A program made the translations under genes and the position numbers. DNA of 64,000 nucleotides from Flavobacteriales bacterium (GTDB lineage Bacteria; Bacteroidota; Bacteroidia; Flavobacteriales_G; Salibacteraceae). Below the pieces are notes generated by a model. That model was not told the DNA's origin, made no database searches, and saw only the letters and a list, made by a program, of their open reading frames with translations. The DNA is taken from positions 97,990 through 161,989 of the forward strand of contig JABJJW010000010.1 of NCBI GenBank assembly GCA_018660685.1, read 5' to 3'. Below, one piece after another: positions 26,186-35,261 of this stretch; position 1 is the stretch's first letter, and each line of letters begins with the position of its first letter.

Positions 26186-27914
26186 CCTGGACTTTTCGCC
26201 CTTCCAATTTTACGCTTGAAAAGGAATTCTCAAAGCCTCCTGCTTTTTCTTCCCTCACGTCAAAATTGCTGGATCGATCGTACATATCAATTCGTCCAAT
26301 GTGCTTGCTGCGCACTCCTGAGGAGTCGCAAATTATCTTCAAAAGATCCCCTTTCTGAATGTCGTCGCTCTTTCCAAGATTGATTTTAAAAGAAACCATG
26401 CCTTGTTCGGTATTCTTTTTCTTTCCTCGTGAGTCCTTTTGGAATCTTTCGCCTCGTGGAGCTCTTTCTTTTCTATTCGGTCTGTCGTCTCTGGATCGAT
26501 CACCTCTCTGTCTGTCTCCTCTCGATCGATCTCCTCTTTGTCTATCTCCTCTTGATCGATCTCCCCTAGATCTATCTCCTCTAGAGGATTCGGCAGTTGC
26601 ATTCAAGTCTCCATGTCGATCCTTATTGATTGACTCCAGATTCTTAGTAATCATCTTAGCCAGAAGATCCTCTTTCGAGACTCCATCAAGAGCTTCGGTA
26701 TAAGCAAAAGCCCAGGCAAGTGCGTCTTCGCTCGCTTCTACAGATATAATGTCATCGATGCGGCCTTGAACATTCTTCATCAACACCTCTTCCATTGAAG
26801 GAATTGTATGCTTCTTAAACGTTATACTCAGCTGCCTCTCTAGGTTGTTGATTTTATAATGATCTCTTGGAGCAATAAGCGCAATCGCTGCGCCTGATTT
26901 TCCTGCACGTCCTGTTCGTCCACTTCTGTGAGTGTAATAAGCCAGGTCATCCGGCATGTCATAATGGATGACATGCGTTAGGTTGTCTACGTCAATTCCC
27001 CGCGCGGCAACGTCAGTAGCGGCTAAGAGCTTCACGTTTCCTGACTTGAACTTTCTCATCACCATGTCACGTTGAGCCTGACTCAAATCGCCGTGTATCG
27101 CTTCTACGGCATAGCCTTCACTGGCCATCGTAGTCGCTAACTTCTGAGTTCCCGCTTTGGTACGACAAAAGATCAGGGCATACATTTCCCCTTCTAATTC
27201 GATAATTCGCTGGAGAGCGGCCATTTTGTTATGTGGTTTTACGACAGCAAAACGGTGTTCAATATTTTGGTTGACTTTTTCTTCGGACTTGACGCTGATC
27301 TCTTTAGGCGCATCCATGAAGCGGTTTACGATCTGCCTTATATCCTTAGGCATTGTTGCGCTGAACAGCCAAATATTTTTGTCGTGTTGGGTAAAGGATA
27401 GAATGGTCTCAATATCCTCCTTGAATCCCATATTCAACATTTCATCAGCCTCATCAAGGACAACGAAACGCACATTGGTGAGATTCAACACCTTTCTTTT
27501 GATCAAATCAATCATCCGACCTGGTGTGGCCACGATAATCTGAGGCTTTTGCTTCTGAATTGTCTTGATTTGATTGGCAATATTGGCACCTCCATAAACG
27601 ACTGCAATCTTGGTATCACGACGATGCTTCACAAAACTCTTCAATGAGTCGCTCAATTGCTGAGCGAGCTCTCTCGTTGGAGAGAGAATAATTGCTTGTA
27701 CAACCTTGGACTGCTCTTCGATCTGCTCGATGAGAGGTAGTCCAAAAGCAGCTGTTTTACCTGTTCCTGTTTGGGCAAGGCCAAGGAAGTCAACTGCATC
27801 ATCTAGCAACATTGGAATAGCTGCTTGCTGGATTGGAGTTGGCTCTGTTATAGAAAGGTCGTCGAGGGCCTGGACCAAATCTGGACTCAGCCCTAATTCT
27901 TTGAAAGTATGCAA
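26172..27914 (-). CDS. DEAD-box RNA helicase, DeaD/CsdA-like
   Basis: RNA-dependent ATPase likely involved in ribosome assembly or RNA turnover, particularly in the cold. The Q motif is at about 21-29 ('ITEPTPIQQ'), Walker A AQTGTGKT at 47-54, DEAD at 154-157, then 'SAT', and 'HRSGRTGRAGKSG' in domain 2. A basic SRGDR-repeat linker (about 445-490) precedes a C-terminal RNA-binding domain of the DbpA/CsdA kind ('FKINLGKSDDIQKGDLLKIIC...IGRIDMYDRSSNFDV'). The start is a TTG at 27914, with the helicase core beginning immediately and a good -7 box 18 nt upstream. Confidence 0.93.
   Translation of the reverse strand: MHTFKELGLSPDLVQALDDLSITEPTPIQQAAIPMLLDDAVDFLGLAQTGTGKTAAFGLPLIEQIEEQSKVVQAIILSPTRELAQQLSDSLKSFVKHRRDTKIAVVYGGANIANQIKTIQKQKPQIIVATPGRMIDLIKRKVLNLTNVRFVVLDEADEMLNMGFKEDIETILSFTQHDKNIWLFSATMPKDIRQIVNRFMDAPKEISVKSEEKVNQNIEHRFAVVKPHNKMAALQRIIELEGEMYALIFCRTKAGTQKLATTMASEGYAVEAIHGDLSQAQRDMVMRKFKSGNVKLLAATDVAARGIDVDNLTHVIHYDMPDDLAYYTHRSGRTGRAGKSGAAIALIAPRDHYKINNLERQLSITFKKHTIPSMEEVLMKNVQGRIDDIISVEASEDALAWAFAYTEALDGVSKEDLLAKMITKNLESINKDRHGDLNATAESSRGDRSRGDRSRGDRQRGDRSRGDRQRGDRSRDDRPNRKERAPRGERFQKDSRGKKKNTEQGMVSFKINLGKSDDIQKGDLLKIICDSSGVRSKHIGRIDMYDRSSNFDVREEKAGGFENSFSSVKLEGRKVQVNKA
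26478..26588 (-). repeat. Coding repeat encoding S/Q-R-G-D-R units in the DEAD-box helicase
   Basis: About seven tandem 15-bp units on the minus strand encode the pentapeptides SRGDR, QRGDR or SRDDR. The unit is conserved at protein level with synonymous changes. It forms an arginine-rich, probably disordered RNA-binding linker similar to RGG-type tails. Confidence 0.85.
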
Positions 27915-27931
27915 TGCGGAAAAATTGGGTG

Positions 27932-27939
27932 CAAAGGTA
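27932..27939 (-). promoter_or_regulatory. Candidate -7 element of the DEAD-box helicase gene
   Basis: Minus-strand TACCTTTG (followed by CACCC) matches TAnnTTTG exactly and sits 17 nt upstream of the TTG start. A weak TTA is near the -33 position. The same octamer is used in front of rpoD. Confidence 0.5.
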
Positions 27940-28026
27940 TCTCATTCATTGCTAACGTTCTGCTATTAAAAAGTTTGATTCCAATAATATTTCTAAGCTG
28001 GTCCAATTCCTTCCTTCGTGATTAAT

Positions 28027-28518
28027 ATGAGTTTCCAACATATCATTGATACGCCTCTTGGATGGATGCAGTTGAGAGGGACGAAAGACCACATCCAATC
28101 TGCCTTCTGGCTCGAAGAAGAAGACACCATCATTGGAATGGCCAACGCCGATGTCGAGTGGAGACATGACGCAGAAGCGCAACTCTCAGAATATTTTGAA
28201 GGTAAGCGTCAACAGTTCTCGCTGCCGTTAATGGCATTGGGCTCGGATTTTCAGATTCAAATTTGGGAAATGCTAAAGCTTTTGCACCACGGGGAAACAA
28301 CTTCGTATGCAAGTATCGCCGAACAACTAGGAGACAGAAATAAATCTCGAGCAGTAGGAACGGCGATTGGAGCAAACCCCCTTCTGTTAATTATTCCGTG
28401 TCATTGAGTAATAGGGAGCGATGGAGAACTAACAGGTTACGCAGGTGGACTTAAAAGGAAGCAATGGCTTTTGGAACACGAGGGCGCATTCAGTAATACT
28501 CAGCTACGATTATTCTAA
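28027..28518 (+). pseudogene. ogt: O6-methylguanine-DNA methyltransferase, interrupted by in-frame TGA after the active-site Cys-His
   Basis: Suicide repair protein of the Ogt/MGMT family, which transfers alkyl groups from O6-alkylguanine to its own cysteine. The frame shows 'IWEMLKLLHHGETTSYASIAEQLG', 'SRAVGTAIGANPLLLIIPCH' and then TGA at 28405-28407, exactly where the invariant Arg of PCHRV should be. Reading through continues perfectly: '[27 protein letters not shown]' (split here as two known family blocks) and a TAA at 28516. A single CGA-to-TGA change explains it. The truncated 126-residue product keeps the Cys but lacks the Arg and C-terminal helix. The ATG at 28027 is preferred over GTG 28018. 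Confidence 0.88.
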
Positions 28519-28889
28519 CCTAGATTTAGACCAAGCTCCCATAACTCAGGAAGCTCGTCGATGCAGATCCAAAAAGCACTCGCTAATTGATCACAGCTCA
28601 GTCTTTCAATGGTGACATGGATCTTTTCTTCCATCTCCATAATGCCTTCAACTCGAGTCATCATTCCATTAGGAACATGGGCTATGACCAACTCTAAATC
28701 ATTAATGGTAGCGACAATGGCAATGGTGTTATTGATCAAGCCAAGAGGTTTAAACCGAACCTCCAGACCCTCAAAGAGATATTCTTCCATCTCCTCATTG
28801 CTGAGAAGCTTTCTTGCCGCCATAGCGTAAGGCAAGGGTAAAAAGTAGCTAGGTGAAGCTTTGGAAATCCTCTTCTTTTTTTCTTTCAT
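28515..28889 (-). CDS. Hypothetical protein (124 aa)
   Basis: Unrecognised. It begins with a very basic stretch ([10 protein letters not shown]). Predicted alternating strands and helices follow ('[21 protein letters not shown]', '[19 protein letters not shown]', '[19 protein letters not shown]'). No signal peptide, membrane helix or known motif is visible. Its stop overlaps the end of the restored ogt frame by 4 nt, which fits the ogt gene originally extending to 28518. It lies 88 bp downstream of the RlmI-type gene on the same strand. Confidence 0.6.
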   Translation of the reverse strand: MKEKKKRISKASPSYFLPLPYAMAARKLLSNEEMEEYLFEGLEVRFKPLGLINNTIAIVATINDLELVIAHVPNGMMTRVEGIMEMEEKIHVTIERLSCDQLASAFWICIDELPELWELGLNLG

Positions 28890-28977
28890 CAGGTTTAGCT
28901 ATTACGACGAATCGATCGTAAAGGTTGGCTAAATTAGGTCCTTGCGCCCTGAGATCAAAGCATTTGCGCTTATTTGA

Positions 28978-30129
28978 TTAGAAGATTTTCAACACTAATC
29001 CTTTCAAATATTCTCCTTCTGGATGAAAAATATTTACGGGATGGTCTTCAGGTTGACGAAGATGATACAGCACTTTCACCTCTCTTCGGGCTTGAATTGC
29101 TGCGCTAATAATTGTATCATAAAACATCTGTCTATCAATAACTTGTGAGCATGAAAAAGTGAAAAGAATACCGCCACTGGCAATTCCTTTGATGGCCGCT
29201 TCATTGATTCTTCGGTATGCTTGAATGGCATTATGCCTCGCACTCTTGTGTTTCGCAAATGCCGGTGGATCAAGAACAATGAGATCGTATTCGTCCAGAC
29301 TATTCGATTCTAAAAACGGAACGGCGTCCGCCTTGATTGCTTGATGACGTTCGCTAAACCCATTTAATGCTGCATTTTCTTCAGCGAGTTCGAGAGCCTT
29401 TGCCGACGCATCTAAACTTACAGCCTCGGTTCCGCCTCCCGCGAGAGACGCGATGCTGAACCCACCAGTGTAGGAGAATACATTGAGCATCTTCCTCCCT
29501 TTGGAATATGATTTTACCAAATCGCGACTGTTCCTTTGATCTATGAAGAACCCAGTCTTCTGTCCATGCAATATATCAATGTGATAGGTCAAACCTAACT
29601 CAAGGACTTTCTCCCTCTCTTCAATAGTCCCTGATAGCACTGTCGACTTCTCTTTACCAACTGGTTTCAACACAATCCGCTGGTATCCTAATTCAAGCAA
29701 TGCGCTCTTGATAGACTCGAGAGACCTCTTCATCCCAGCGCTATGCGTCTGAATCACAGCGATTTCATCATAGATATCGATAATTAATCCTGCCAGACCA
29801 TCGCCTTCTCCGTGAACCAGCCTAAAACAGTTGGTCTGGCTTGAGGGAAGGTTCAATTCTTCCCTGAGAACTTTGGCCTTTTTTAATCGATTTAGAAACC
29901 ATTCGGCATCTATCACATCATTCTCGAAAGACAATATTTTAATGCAAAGTGAGCCTGAGGAAAAATGCCCCCTTGCCAAAAATCCTCCATTGTGATCGAT
30001 AATATCAACCAAATCGCCTTCATTGATTTCTTCTGAAATAGATTGGACAGCTCCAGAAAAAATCCACGGGTGTCTTCGAAGTATGGAGCGCTCTCTCCCC
30101 TTTTTCAATCTCACATGTGCTACTGTCAT
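28978..30129 (-). CDS. rlmI: RlmI-type class I SAM-dependent rRNA cytosine methyltransferase
   Basis: Predicted 23S rRNA 5-methylcytosine methyltransferase (E. coli RlmI modifies C1962). The N-terminal PUA domain begins 'VRLKKGRERSILRRHPWIFSGAV'. The central EEHEE-like domain ('RLVHGEGDGLAGLIIDIYDE') precedes the Rossmann methyltransferase core with 'GFFIDQRNSRDLV', motif I 'LNVFSYTGGFSIAS', the acidic loop 'VSLDAS', and catalytic motif 'LDPPAFAKHK'. A 'TFSCSQ' segment near the end supplies the m5C cysteine. Length 383 is typical. Its start overlaps the stop of the upstream exported-protein gene by 4 nt. Confidence 0.9.
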   Translation of the reverse strand: MTVAHVRLKKGRERSILRRHPWIFSGAVQSISEEINEGDLVDIIDHNGGFLARGHFSSGSLCIKILSFENDVIDAEWFLNRLKKAKVLREELNLPSSQTNCFRLVHGEGDGLAGLIIDIYDEIAVIQTHSAGMKRSLESIKSALLELGYQRIVLKPVGKEKSTVLSGTIEEREKVLELGLTYHIDILHGQKTGFFIDQRNSRDLVKSYSKGRKMLNVFSYTGGFSIASLAGGGTEAVSLDASAKALELAEENAALNGFSERHQAIKADAVPFLESNSLDEYDLIVLDPPAFAKHKSARHNAIQAYRRINEAAIKGIASGGILFTFSCSQVIDRQMFYDTIISAAIQARREVKVLYHLRQPEDHPVNIFHPEGEYLKGLVLKIF

Positions 30130-31037
30130 CCTCTTATCATGAATTTGTGTTTTTCAATTGAGCCATCGAACTCTAATACTAGAGTGTAAACTCCCCACTC
30201 TACTTCGGTGGTTACAACAGAAAGTGTGTGTTTTCCTTTTCCCAAAAAAACCTCTTTACTAAATACCTCCTCAGCGCTCAAACTTTGGATCTTACAACTA
30301 AACGATCCTTGCAGGGCCATGAAGACCTCAATTTCAATGACAGTTCCTTGGCGAATAACTTCCGGCAGATTTGTAGTCGCAGAAGAAGTCGGAGCGCTTC
30401 TCATCGTATCAAGCAGCAACGATTGAAGAGAATCGACCCAATTATACATGAGTTGATATTCTGATTTATAATTGTCAATGTAGAATATATCTTGTGACGG
30501 TTTGTCCCATTTCATAGCCCAATGGCTATCTCTGGATAGGCTATCGACTAGGAAGCCGACGGTGCTGTCATCACTCGTTTCACATAGCGCAAAAGCTGCT
30601 TCATGAGGCGCTCCGATACTTACAGGAATGAGTTGGGGCGAAATGAACATTCCAGAGAACCCTTCATTCACCAACTTGCTAGCCATGAGAGCACCACCCC
30701 CCAGACTCACGAATTGAACTCGTTCGGACGGGATGCTGTCTCGATACTTCGTTACTAAGCATACGAGATGATCTTCCTTGACATCGGGTTCCGGAACGAG
30801 AATAATGGCCTCAGGCTGCTGAGTGATCTGAGCAATCATTGAACACCAGGTAATTGAGTTCCAAGATGAGCTTTTAGAATCAAGAAGGCCCACAATCACA
30901 TGTGTTGCCAATGAGTCTGTGCCGCGTTTTGCATAGGAGAATGACTCGCCCTGACAAAGCCCTTTGTTTGTTAGAACCGATTGGCCCTTGCCACATAGGT
31001 TGACAAGGAGTGCAGAAAGAATCAGGAGTGTTCTCAT
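30126..31037 (-). CDS. Exported protein of unknown function with possible alpha/beta-hydrolase features
   Basis: Signal peptide '[19 protein letters not shown]' from the ATG at 31037. The frame is open to 31133, but the 32 codons upstream contain no plausible leader and would overlap the ndk promoter. The body has a Rossmann-like pattern ('[10 protein letters not shown]', '[10 protein letters not shown]', '[18 protein letters not shown]'), where S-L-G-G-G resembles a hydrolase nucleophile elbow. The C-terminal 70 residues are beta-rich and end '[22 protein letters not shown]', reminiscent of a fibronectin- or sorting-like module. Function is unknown. It overlaps the rlmI start by 4 nt. Confidence 0.6.
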   Translation of the reverse strand: MRTLLILSALLVNLCGKGQSVLTNKGLCQGESFSYAKRGTDSLATHVIVGLLDSKSSSWNSITWCSMIAQITQQPEAIILVPEPDVKEDHLVCLVTKYRDSIPSERVQFVSLGGGALMASKLVNEGFSGMFISPQLIPVSIGAPHEAAFALCETSDDSTVGFLVDSLSRDSHWAMKWDKPSQDIFYIDNYKSEYQLMYNWVDSLQSLLLDTMRSAPTSSATTNLPEVIRQGTVIEIEVFMALQGSFSCKIQSLSAEEVFSKEVFLGKGKHTLSVVTTEVEWGVYTLVLEFDGSIEKHKFMIRG

Positions 31038-31044
31038 TGGCGCG

Positions 31045-31052
31045 CAAAAATA
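31045..31052 (-). promoter_or_regulatory. Candidate -7 element of the exported-protein/rlmI pair
   Basis: Minus-strand TATTTTTG (followed by CGCGCC) fits TAnnTTTG and lies 7 nt before the ATG at 31037, implying a very short leader. No -33 TTG is evident. Confidence 0.35.
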
Positions 31053-31089
31053 GTAATGCCAGCATGCGGATTTTGAGGTTTCAAACTCA

Positions 31090-31097
31090 TACTTTCG
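31090..31097 (+). promoter_or_regulatory. Candidate -7 element of ndk
   Basis: TACTTTCG followed by CGG lies 23 nt before the ndk ATG. It is identical to the box in front of typA and nearly identical to that of recR. Confidence 0.4.
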
Positions 31098-31120
31098 CGG
31101 CTCCAAAAACCCAAGCATCA

Positions 31121-31540
31121 ATGGCAGGAACAATTACTTTCACAATGATCAAACCTGAGGCAGTCGCAGCAGGGAACAGCGGAGCTATATTGAATAAAAT
31201 GGAGGGCGCCGGATTCAGAATCGTTGCCTTAAAAAAGATTCAACTATCAGCTCAAAGAGCTGGTAAATTTTATGAGGTTCACGCAGAGCGACCATTCTAT
31301 GGAGAGCTCGTTGAGTATATGTCTTCAGGACCAATATTCGCTGCAGTTCTAGAGAAGGAAAACGCCATGAGCGACTTCCGAGCCTTGATTGGAGCTACTG
31401 ATCCAACCGAAGCAGCTGATGGCACAATTCGGAAAGAATTTGCAGAATCAAAGGCAAAGAATGCGGTTCATGGTAGTGACAGTGATGAAAATGCTGCTCT
31501 CGAAGCATCATTTTTCTTTTCCGATCTTGAGCGATTCTAA
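31121..31540 (+). CDS. ndk: Nucleoside diphosphate kinase
   Basis: Transfers the gamma phosphate of ATP to nucleoside diphosphates through a phosphohistidine. The start [15 protein letters not shown] is the usual NDK beginning, followed by '[17 protein letters not shown]', '[23 protein letters not shown]', 'GATDP' and '[10 protein letters not shown]'. The active-site His117 is in '[13 protein letters not shown]'. Length 139 is standard. The frame is open further upstream, but the ATG at 31121 fits the family start exactly. The stop overlaps the next start in TAATG, so the downstream DinB-like gene is coupled. Confidence 0.97.
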   Translation: MAGTITFTMIKPEAVAAGNSGAILNKMEGAGFRIVALKKIQLSAQRAGKFYEVHAERPFYGELVEYMSSGPIFAAVLEKENAMSDFRALIGATDPTEAADGTIRKEFAESKAKNAVHGSDSDENAALEASFFFSDLERF

Positions 31541-32004
31541 TGCTTCAAGCTGAGGACAAATCATTTTTTATTTCTACGATCGGAAAGCTTCGTGGACTCA
31601 AAGAGGATAGTGAACCCTCTTGGGGACGAATGACGCCACAACACATGGTAGAGCACATTGTAGGTTCATGGAGAATCTCAAATGGACGCGCTCGTATTCC
31701 GGTAAAGCTTGAAGGAGAAGAGCTTCAAAAGAGAAGAGATTTTCTGTTCAGTGACATGCCCTATCGTCGGAACATTCAGAATCCAATATTCAAGGATGGA
31801 GAGCTTCCCAAGCTGAGAAAACCTTCACTCGAGGCGGCAATCAATCAACTAGATGATGAAATGACTGCTTTCTTCGAATATCACGATAACAACCCTGGAG
31901 CAATTGAAAATCACCCAGTATTCGGAGCATTGAATTTTGATGAATGGATGTTGTTTCAAACAAAGCACATGAAGCATCATCTGGAACAATTCGATGTCCT
32001 TTAA
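31540..32004 (+). CDS. DinB/DUF1569-like protein
   Basis: 154 residues predicted as a four-helix bundle. Histidines are placed as in DinB/DUF1569 metal-binding proteins: 'RMTPQHMVEHIVGSWRIS' and the closing 'HPVFGALNFDEWMLFQTKHMKHHLEQF'. Family members bind a divalent metal, and their reaction is usually unknown. It is coupled to ndk by a 1-nt stop/start overlap and lies 8 bp upstream of prfC, so the three genes probably share a transcript. Confidence 0.75.
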   Translation: MLQAEDKSFFISTIGKLRGLKEDSEPSWGRMTPQHMVEHIVGSWRISNGRARIPVKLEGEELQKRRDFLFSDMPYRRNIQNPIFKDGELPKLRKPSLEAAINQLDDEMTAFFEYHDNNPGAIENHPVFGALNFDEWMLFQTKHMKHHLEQFDVL

Positions 32005-32012
32005 CTTGAGTC

Positions 32013-33614
32013 GTGTCTCTTCCTGAAGAAATATCTAAACGCAAGACCTTTGCGATCATCTCTCACCCGGATGCGGGTAAGACTACCCTGACCGAAAAGT
32101 TTTTGCTTTTCGGTGGGGCAATCCAAACGGCCGGCGCCGTAAAATCCAATAAAATCAAAAAGACCGCTGCCTCCGACTTTATGGAGATTGAGCGACAAAG
32201 AGGTATATCTGTAGCAACTTCAGTCATGTCGTTTGAATACGAAGGCAAGTTGATAAACCTTTTGGATACTCCTGGTCACAAAGACTTCGCTGAAGACACT
32301 TACCGCACACTGACGGCTGTTGACAGTGTTATACTGGTTATAGACAGCGTGAATGGAGTTGAAGCACAGACCAAGCGACTAGTTGAGGTATGTAGAATGC
32401 GAGATACTCCGATCATCGTTTTCGTTAACAAGCTGGACCTTGAGGGCCGCGACCCTTTCGATCTGTTAGATGAACTTGAATCCAGCCTTGGAATAAAAGT
32501 TAGGCCGCTGACTTGGCCAATTAATAAGGGGAAACTCTTTAAAGGTGTCTATAATCTTCATCGTAGAGGGCTGAATTTATTTGAGTCGAATAAGACCAAA
32601 ATTGTCGATGAGGTAATGAGCATCACAGACTTGGCCGATCCTCAGTTAGATGAACTTATTGGAGAAGATGCTAATCAACTAAGAGAAGATGTTGAACTGA
32701 TTGATGGTGTCTATGACCCATTGAACAAAGAAGAATATTTGAAGGGACAACTCGCGCCCGTTTTCTTCGGTAGTGCTGTAAACAACTTTGGGATTCAAGA
32801 GATGCTCGACACATTCATAGACCTCGCCCCAACTCCGCTGGCAAGACCGAGCTCTAAAGGACCGGTTGATCCGTACGGCAAGAAATTCAGCGGTTTCGTT
32901 TTTAAGATACACGCCAACCTTGACCCTAACCACCGAGATAGACTTGCCTTCTTGCGGGTTTGCTCAGGAACGTTTGAGAGAAACAAGTTCTTTCATCACA
33001 CACGCCTTGATAAACAAGTACGATTCAACAATCCGTACTCTTTTTTAGCACGAGAAAAGAGCGTTGTTGAAGCGGCGTATCCAGGCGATGTCATTGGGCT
33101 TTACGACACAGGTAATTTTAAAATTGGCGACACTTTAACAGAAGGAGAGAACTTTCAATTCCAGGGCATTCCAAGTTTTTCACCAGAAATCTTCCGTGAA
33201 GTATTGAATCGAGATCCAATGAAATCCAAACAGCTGGATAAAGGGGTTCGACAATTAACCGATGAAGGTGTTGCGCAGCTGTTCATTCAACAACCGGGTA
33301 GCAAAAAAGTAATTGGGACTGTAGGAGAACTCCAATTTGAGGTGATTAAGTACAGGCTCGAAAACGAATATGGCGCGAGTTGTGATTTAGTTCAAAAGCA
33401 GTTTTATAAGGCCTGTTGGATAACAACGACCAATGATAAGCAGCTCGACGAGTTCATGAGAATTAAAGCCGCGGAAGTCGCATTGGACAAGGATGACAAT
33501 CCTGTGTTTCTAGCGCCATCAGCCTGGATGCTTCAGATGGCTCAAGAGAACTATCCCGATTTAGTTTTCCACTTTACCTCGGAGTTTAAAACTGAATCTG
33601 AGGTAAATCCATAA
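32013..33614 (+). CDS. prfC: Peptide chain release factor 3
   Basis: GTPase that recycles class-I release factors after termination. G1 is 'SHPDAGKTT' (17-25). The RF3-type effector segment '[27 protein letters not shown]' region, G3 'DTPGHKDF' and G4 'NKLD' follow. RF3-specific C-terminal parts include '[27 protein letters not shown]' (conserved in two adjacent blocks) and '[17 protein letters not shown]'. Length 533 matches RF3 (about 529). The start is a GTG; homology begins at the next residues and no ATG is available nearby. Confidence 0.95.
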   Translation: MSLPEEISKRKTFAIISHPDAGKTTLTEKFLLFGGAIQTAGAVKSNKIKKTAASDFMEIERQRGISVATSVMSFEYEGKLINLLDTPGHKDFAEDTYRTLTAVDSVILVIDSVNGVEAQTKRLVEVCRMRDTPIIVFVNKLDLEGRDPFDLLDELESSLGIKVRPLTWPINKGKLFKGVYNLHRRGLNLFESNKTKIVDEVMSITDLADPQLDELIGEDANQLREDVELIDGVYDPLNKEEYLKGQLAPVFFGSAVNNFGIQEMLDTFIDLAPTPLARPSSKGPVDPYGKKFSGFVFKIHANLDPNHRDRLAFLRVCSGTFERNKFFHHTRLDKQVRFNNPYSFLAREKSVVEAAYPGDVIGLYDTGNFKIGDTLTEGENFQFQGIPSFSPEIFREVLNRDPMKSKQLDKGVRQLTDEGVAQLFIQQPGSKKVIGTVGELQFEVIKYRLENEYGASCDLVQKQFYKACWITTTNDKQLDEFMRIKAAEVALDKDDNPVFLAPSAWMLQMAQENYPDLVFHFTSEFKTESEVNP

Positions 33615-33706
33615 CATATTTACTATATATTGGCTGTGCATTCAGAGCCATCTCAATACCTTATAAACATTGAGATTGGGGATGGAAACAGTATTATATT
33701 AATTTC

Positions 33707-33714
33707 TATTTTTG
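33707..33714 (+). promoter_or_regulatory. Candidate -7 element of the exported-protein pair
   Basis: TATTTTTG, an exact TAnnTTTG match, lies 35 nt before the ATG of the lipoprotein at 33750, in the 135-bp gap after prfC. No TTG occurs at the proper -33 spacing. Confidence 0.4.
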
Positions 33715-33749
33715 ACCTAATCAGAATAAGTGCTATTATCGCCTGACCA

Positions 33750-34652
33750 ATGAAAAGACGCTATATATCCCTTCTGTGTTCCAGCTCATTATTAGTGATG
33801 ATCTCATCATGTGGTGGAGAAACGGAATCAAATTCACAAGAAGCTGATGCAGACTCAACCGTCGCAGAGGTTGAAACTCAATCACTTGGTTTTGACGCAC
33901 AAGGAGGAAGTTCCTATGCCGTTCCAAGTCCCAACGAGTTGTTTTCTATAATTAAGGACAGCCACCTTCCCTATGTGGACGGGTTAGTGAGTACTGAGCA
34001 ACCCAATTACGAGACAAGCAAAGAGCAAGCCCTCAACTTCGGGAGACTTACTGCTGATATTGCATACACTGCTTCTTACGAGAAGTTCCAGGAATCAATT
34101 ACGAATTTTGACAACCTACGAAAGATTGGAAATGACTTAGGTATATCTTATGTATTTGATGAGCTTTTAGTTAATCGATTTAAGAGTAACATGGATAATG
34201 CTGATTCACTCGAAGTAATTTCAAGTGGGACTTATCAATCCATAATTGCTCAATTAGAAGAAAACGAGAAAGGATCCACGTTAGCGATCATTGCAGCGGG
34301 AGGATTTGTTGAGAGTATTTACCTACTCACTACGCTCATCGGTGAGTATCAGGATGACGACGAAATCATCCAACGCCTCGCGGATCAGAAGCTGGTCATG
34401 GAAAACGTACTAGACTATCTCAATCTCTACGCTGAAGAAGATCGTGTGATCGAAGTGTTAGAAGAGGTACGGGGTGTTTCTGAAACGTTCCTTAACCTTG
34501 AAGAAGAAGAGGTCTCCGAATCTGTAGATACTGAAGGAGGCAAAGTGGTGTTAGGAGGAAGTCGAGTCATAATGACTGAAGCTGAATTTAATACGTTAAA
34601 AGAAGCCGCTGCATCATATAGAAATAACTTTGCTAACGCAACGAAGAGCTAA
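33750..34652 (+). CDS. Lipoprotein of unknown function
   Basis: 300 residues. The lipoprotein signal is clear ('YISLLCSSSLLVMISSC', Cys about residue 21), followed by a Ser/Glu/Asp-rich linker (22-50). The remainder is predicted largely helical: 'ALNFGRLTADIAYTASYEKFQESI', 'LRKIGNDLGISYVFDELLVNRF', 'LAIIAAGGFVESIYLLTTLIGEY' and 'VLDYLNLYAEEDRVIEVLEEV'. No enzyme motif is visible. It lies 1 nt upstream of another exported protein gene, so the two form a pair. I do not recognise the family by name. Confidence 0.75.
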   Translation: MKRRYISLLCSSSLLVMISSCGGETESNSQEADADSTVAEVETQSLGFDAQGGSSYAVPSPNELFSIIKDSHLPYVDGLVSTEQPNYETSKEQALNFGRLTADIAYTASYEKFQESITNFDNLRKIGNDLGISYVFDELLVNRFKSNMDNADSLEVISSGTYQSIIAQLEENEKGSTLAIIAAGGFVESIYLLTTLIGEYQDDDEIIQRLADQKLVMENVLDYLNLYAEEDRVIEVLEEVRGVSETFLNLEEEEVSESVDTEGGKVVLGGSRVIMTEAEFNTLKEAAASYRNNFANATKS

Positions 34653-34653
34653 G

Positions 34654-35211
34654 ATGACTACACTTATCAAGCATACAATTACAGGCCTTGCTATTGCGAT
34701 CATAGGATTATTTGCACTAAATACATCTGCCCAGGATTGCCACAATTTCCATAAGCGTAAGTGCTTTGGATCTGACAATCCAGCGATGAGGCCAAATACT
34801 CAGTCTAAAAGTGGAATGTTCGTATTGGGACATACTTCTGACCTTGTTTTTGTCGCTCATTCAGGGCAGGACTACAGAATCAGTCTTTGCCATGAGAAAA
34901 AAGTCGAAGAGCCTCTGAAATTTAAGGTGATTGACGGACGAAGTAAGGAGGAGTTATTTGACAACGAAACTGCGGTTCTAGATATTCCAACAGAAGGAAT
35001 GGAAGAAGGCGAAGAAGCAGGACTACCACAATTCTTTGAGTTCTCTGCCGATGTCACTAAGAAGATCATCATTCGCATCACTGCTCCAGGCCCGCCTCCT
35101 GAAGAAGGTGGTGAAGGAAAGAAAGGCAAGAAGAATGAACCGGATCCAGAAGATCTTTTCTGTGTAGGTGTCTTCATTGAAAACATGCCTACCCCTAAAC
35201 TTGGATTTTAG
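34654..35211 (+). CDS. Exported protein of unknown function, paired with upstream lipoprotein
   Basis: The signal peptide 'IKHTITGLAIAIIGLFALNTSAQ' starts from the ATG at 34654; the frame is open from 34630 but the ATG follows the upstream stop by one base. The mature protein (about 160 residues) has two N-terminal cysteines in 'DCHNFHKRKCFG', a beta-sandwich-like pattern ('MFVLGHTSDLVFVAHSGQDYRISLC', 'FFEFSADVTKKIIIRITAP'), and a lysine/glycine/proline-rich loop before a final 'DLFCVGVFIENM'. Function is unknown. A strong terminator follows. Confidence 0.7.
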   Translation: MTTLIKHTITGLAIAIIGLFALNTSAQDCHNFHKRKCFGSDNPAMRPNTQSKSGMFVLGHTSDLVFVAHSGQDYRISLCHEKKVEEPLKFKVIDGRSKEELFDNETAVLDIPTEGMEEGEEAGLPQFFEFSADVTKKIIIRITAPGPPPEEGGEGKKGKKNEPDPEDLFCVGVFIENMPTPKLGF

Positions 35212-35233
35212 ATCTAAGTCAGAAACAAATTTC

Positions 35234-35260
35234 AAAGCCCCTCTCGAAGGGGCTTTTTTT
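35234..35260 (+). terminator. Bidirectional Rho-independent terminator
   Basis: AAAGCCCC and GGGGCTTT pair around a TCTCGAA-type loop, followed by seven T on the plus strand. It separates the exported-protein pair from the convergent ATP-grasp operon. Confidence 0.9.
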
Positions 35261-35261
35261 A

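Noticed and set aside
26478..26588. Short-period repeat that might be taken for a CRISPR or tandem satellite
   Set aside because: It lies in frame inside the DEAD-box helicase and encodes SRGDR units with synonymous variation, so it is a coding low-complexity linker.
28405..28407. Selenocysteine or programmed read-through at the ogt TGA
   Set aside because: The homologous residue is Arg, not Cys/Sec, and no SECIS-like hairpin directly downstream is apparent. A simple nonsense change or sequencing error is more likely.
31010..31120. Longer ndk start upstream of 31121
   Set aside because: The upstream codons overlap the divergent gene's leader and the -7 box; NDK homology starts at [13 protein letters not shown].
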